A stretch of 64,000 nucleotides of DNA from Epiperipatus broadwayi (taxonomy: Eukaryota; Onychophora; Udeonychophora; Euonychophora; Peripatidae): the NCBI GenBank assembly GCA_028023455.1, contig JAQFVV010006311.1, positions 436,001 through 500,000 of the forward strand, given 5' to 3'. Position numbers and translations under genes: made by a program. Position 1 is the first letter of the stretch; each line of letters starts with the position of its first letter. Of the stretch, positions 63,216-64,000 are shown piece by piece. Under the pieces are notes generated by a model. It saw only the letters and a program-made list of their open reading frames with translations, made no database searches and was not told the DNA's origin.

Positions 63216-63505
63216 ATTAGAGAGGGTTTGAATATAGACTTTCATGCTCCCTTTAGTAATCCACTCCATCTTATACAATCAAAACTTACATGTGAAAAAG
63301 ATAAACAATCTTCAATATGCATATTTCTTGCAGAACCAGCACTTATCAGCTGATTTGGATCATCATCTTCAACACACAAGTATCAAGTCTTCAAACTTTA
63401 ATGGACAGGCTTCAATCTTTTCCATTCTCCTACTCTTCAGATATCCATAACATTAAAAATCTGATAATGGCATGTTCAAAACCCTTGTTTTCCAATTATA
63501 AGTTG
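63216..63505 (-). repeat. hammerhead-bearing repeat, copy 4, head-to-tail with copy 3
   Basis: It follows copy 3 in direct tandem: GGGTTTGAATATAGACTTTC, then CATCTTATAC, the ribozyme segment at about 63365-63307 (minus), CTTCAAACTTTAATGGACAG and CTGATAATGGCATGTTCAAA. The core reads CUGAUAA with one change in the invariant GA. GAAA and a three-pair stem II remain. The copy breaks off at 63505, where an inverted copy begins. Confidence 0.85.
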
Positions 63506-64000
63506 GAAGATTTGATACTTTAAGATAAACCAAGCACTGAAATGTATATATATATGTTGGAGATGATGATCCAGACCCAACTTATGGATGCTGGTTTAGC
63601 AAGAAATATATATATTGGAGATCATTTATCTTTTTCTTATATGTGTGGATATTTGTATCAGTTGTATGAGATGGATGACTAAAGGGAGTTTAAAAGTCTG
63701 GATTCAAACCCTCTAATTTCAACTGACTTAAAGTATATATACTAAATTTGTATTTAAATATTATATATCCAGCCTGTATTCTGCTCATGCCTCTTCTGTC
63801 TATTTAAATGGGCTTAAGGTTTACATATGATGAGTCAGGATGACCCATGGTTAACGTGGGCATGACAATAAAATTGGCAAACAAGGGCTTTGAACATGCC
63901 ACCATCAAATTTTCAATGATATGGATGGTGAAAGAGTTGGATTGTGGAAAAGATTAAAGACTGTCCATTAAAGTTTGAAGATTTGCTATCTTAATATAAA
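63506..64000 (+). repeat. hammerhead-bearing repeat, copy 5, inverted and running off the window
   Basis: The same family in opposite orientation, joined to copy 4 at a small palindrome (CCAATTATAAGTTGG). The ribozyme segment lies on the plus strand at 63566-63625: AUGAUC/GAUCAU and CCAA/UUGG in stem I, UGCU-GGUUU-AGCA in stem II, GAAA, and an AU-only stem III. The core CUUAUGG has two changes from CUGAUGA. Beyond it the next part of the unit continues (about 63680-64000) and preserves landmarks lost in other copies, such as AAATGGGCTTAAGG and TTGGCAAACAAGGGCTTTGA. The array probably continues past the window. Confidence 0.8.

Noticed and set aside
1-64000. CRISPR array, bacterial operon or host protein-coding exons
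   Set aside because: No regularly spaced short repeats with unique spacers, no bacterial gene organisation, and no conserved host domain readable in any frame. Short exons in A+T-rich introns cannot be excluded by eye.

Overview
The window is very A+T-rich nuclear DNA from an animal, judged by eye at well over 70% A+T. It is probably an invertebrate, but the sequence does not fix the phylum. The evidence for an animal is an RTE-type LINE with endonuclease and reverse transcriptase, several older LINE relics, Penelope-like elements with a GIY-YIG domain, hAT-like and pogo-like DNA transposons, tRNA-derived repeats and hammerhead-ribozyme repeats. No host protein-coding gene is recognised. The window reads as intergenic or intronic DNA made of mobile elements of different ages.

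Layout. Positions 1-3232 hold two microsatellites, a small less A+T-rich island and otherwise unassigned DNA. Positions 3233-15473 hold a long direct repeat, 3233 to about 8020 and 10892 to over 15473. It flanks a roughly 2.9-kb interior with a primer-binding-site-like sequence, a decayed purine-rich coding region and a polypurine tract. This is the plan of a LARD-like non-autonomous LTR retrotransposon with giant LTRs. A 500-base N gap follows at 15474-15973. On the minus strand, 18916-15974 is an almost complete RTE-type LINE ORF. An older minus-strand LINE relic covers about 21930-19440. A 5'-truncated LINE with YVDD and a zinc-finger-like tail lies at 25790-27290 (+). A plus-strand LINE relic with endonuclease and RT at about 32690-35550 is interrupted by a tRNA-Glu-like SINE.

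Two Penelope-like relics lie at 35555-35905 and 41889-43377. Each is followed by the same tRNA-like, hammerhead-core-like module, which also occurs alone at 19655. Two foldback MITEs sit at 36325-36592 and 37021-37291, a hAT-type element with a target-site duplication at 46429-46982, and a pogo/Tigger-type element at 55533-56402.

The most interesting system is a family of about 456-bp repeats carrying a type I hammerhead ribozyme, at 27317, 59893, 62755, 63216 and, inverted, 63506 to the end. The copy at 59984-60048 (minus) has an intact catalytic core, a paired stem II, a tiny stem III and a two-part stem I. The tandem arrangement, unit size and ribozyme match animal retrozymes or ribozyme-bearing satellites. 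Penelope-like elements, proposed partners of retrozymes, occur in the same window. All family names come from reading motifs by eye; no database search was possible.
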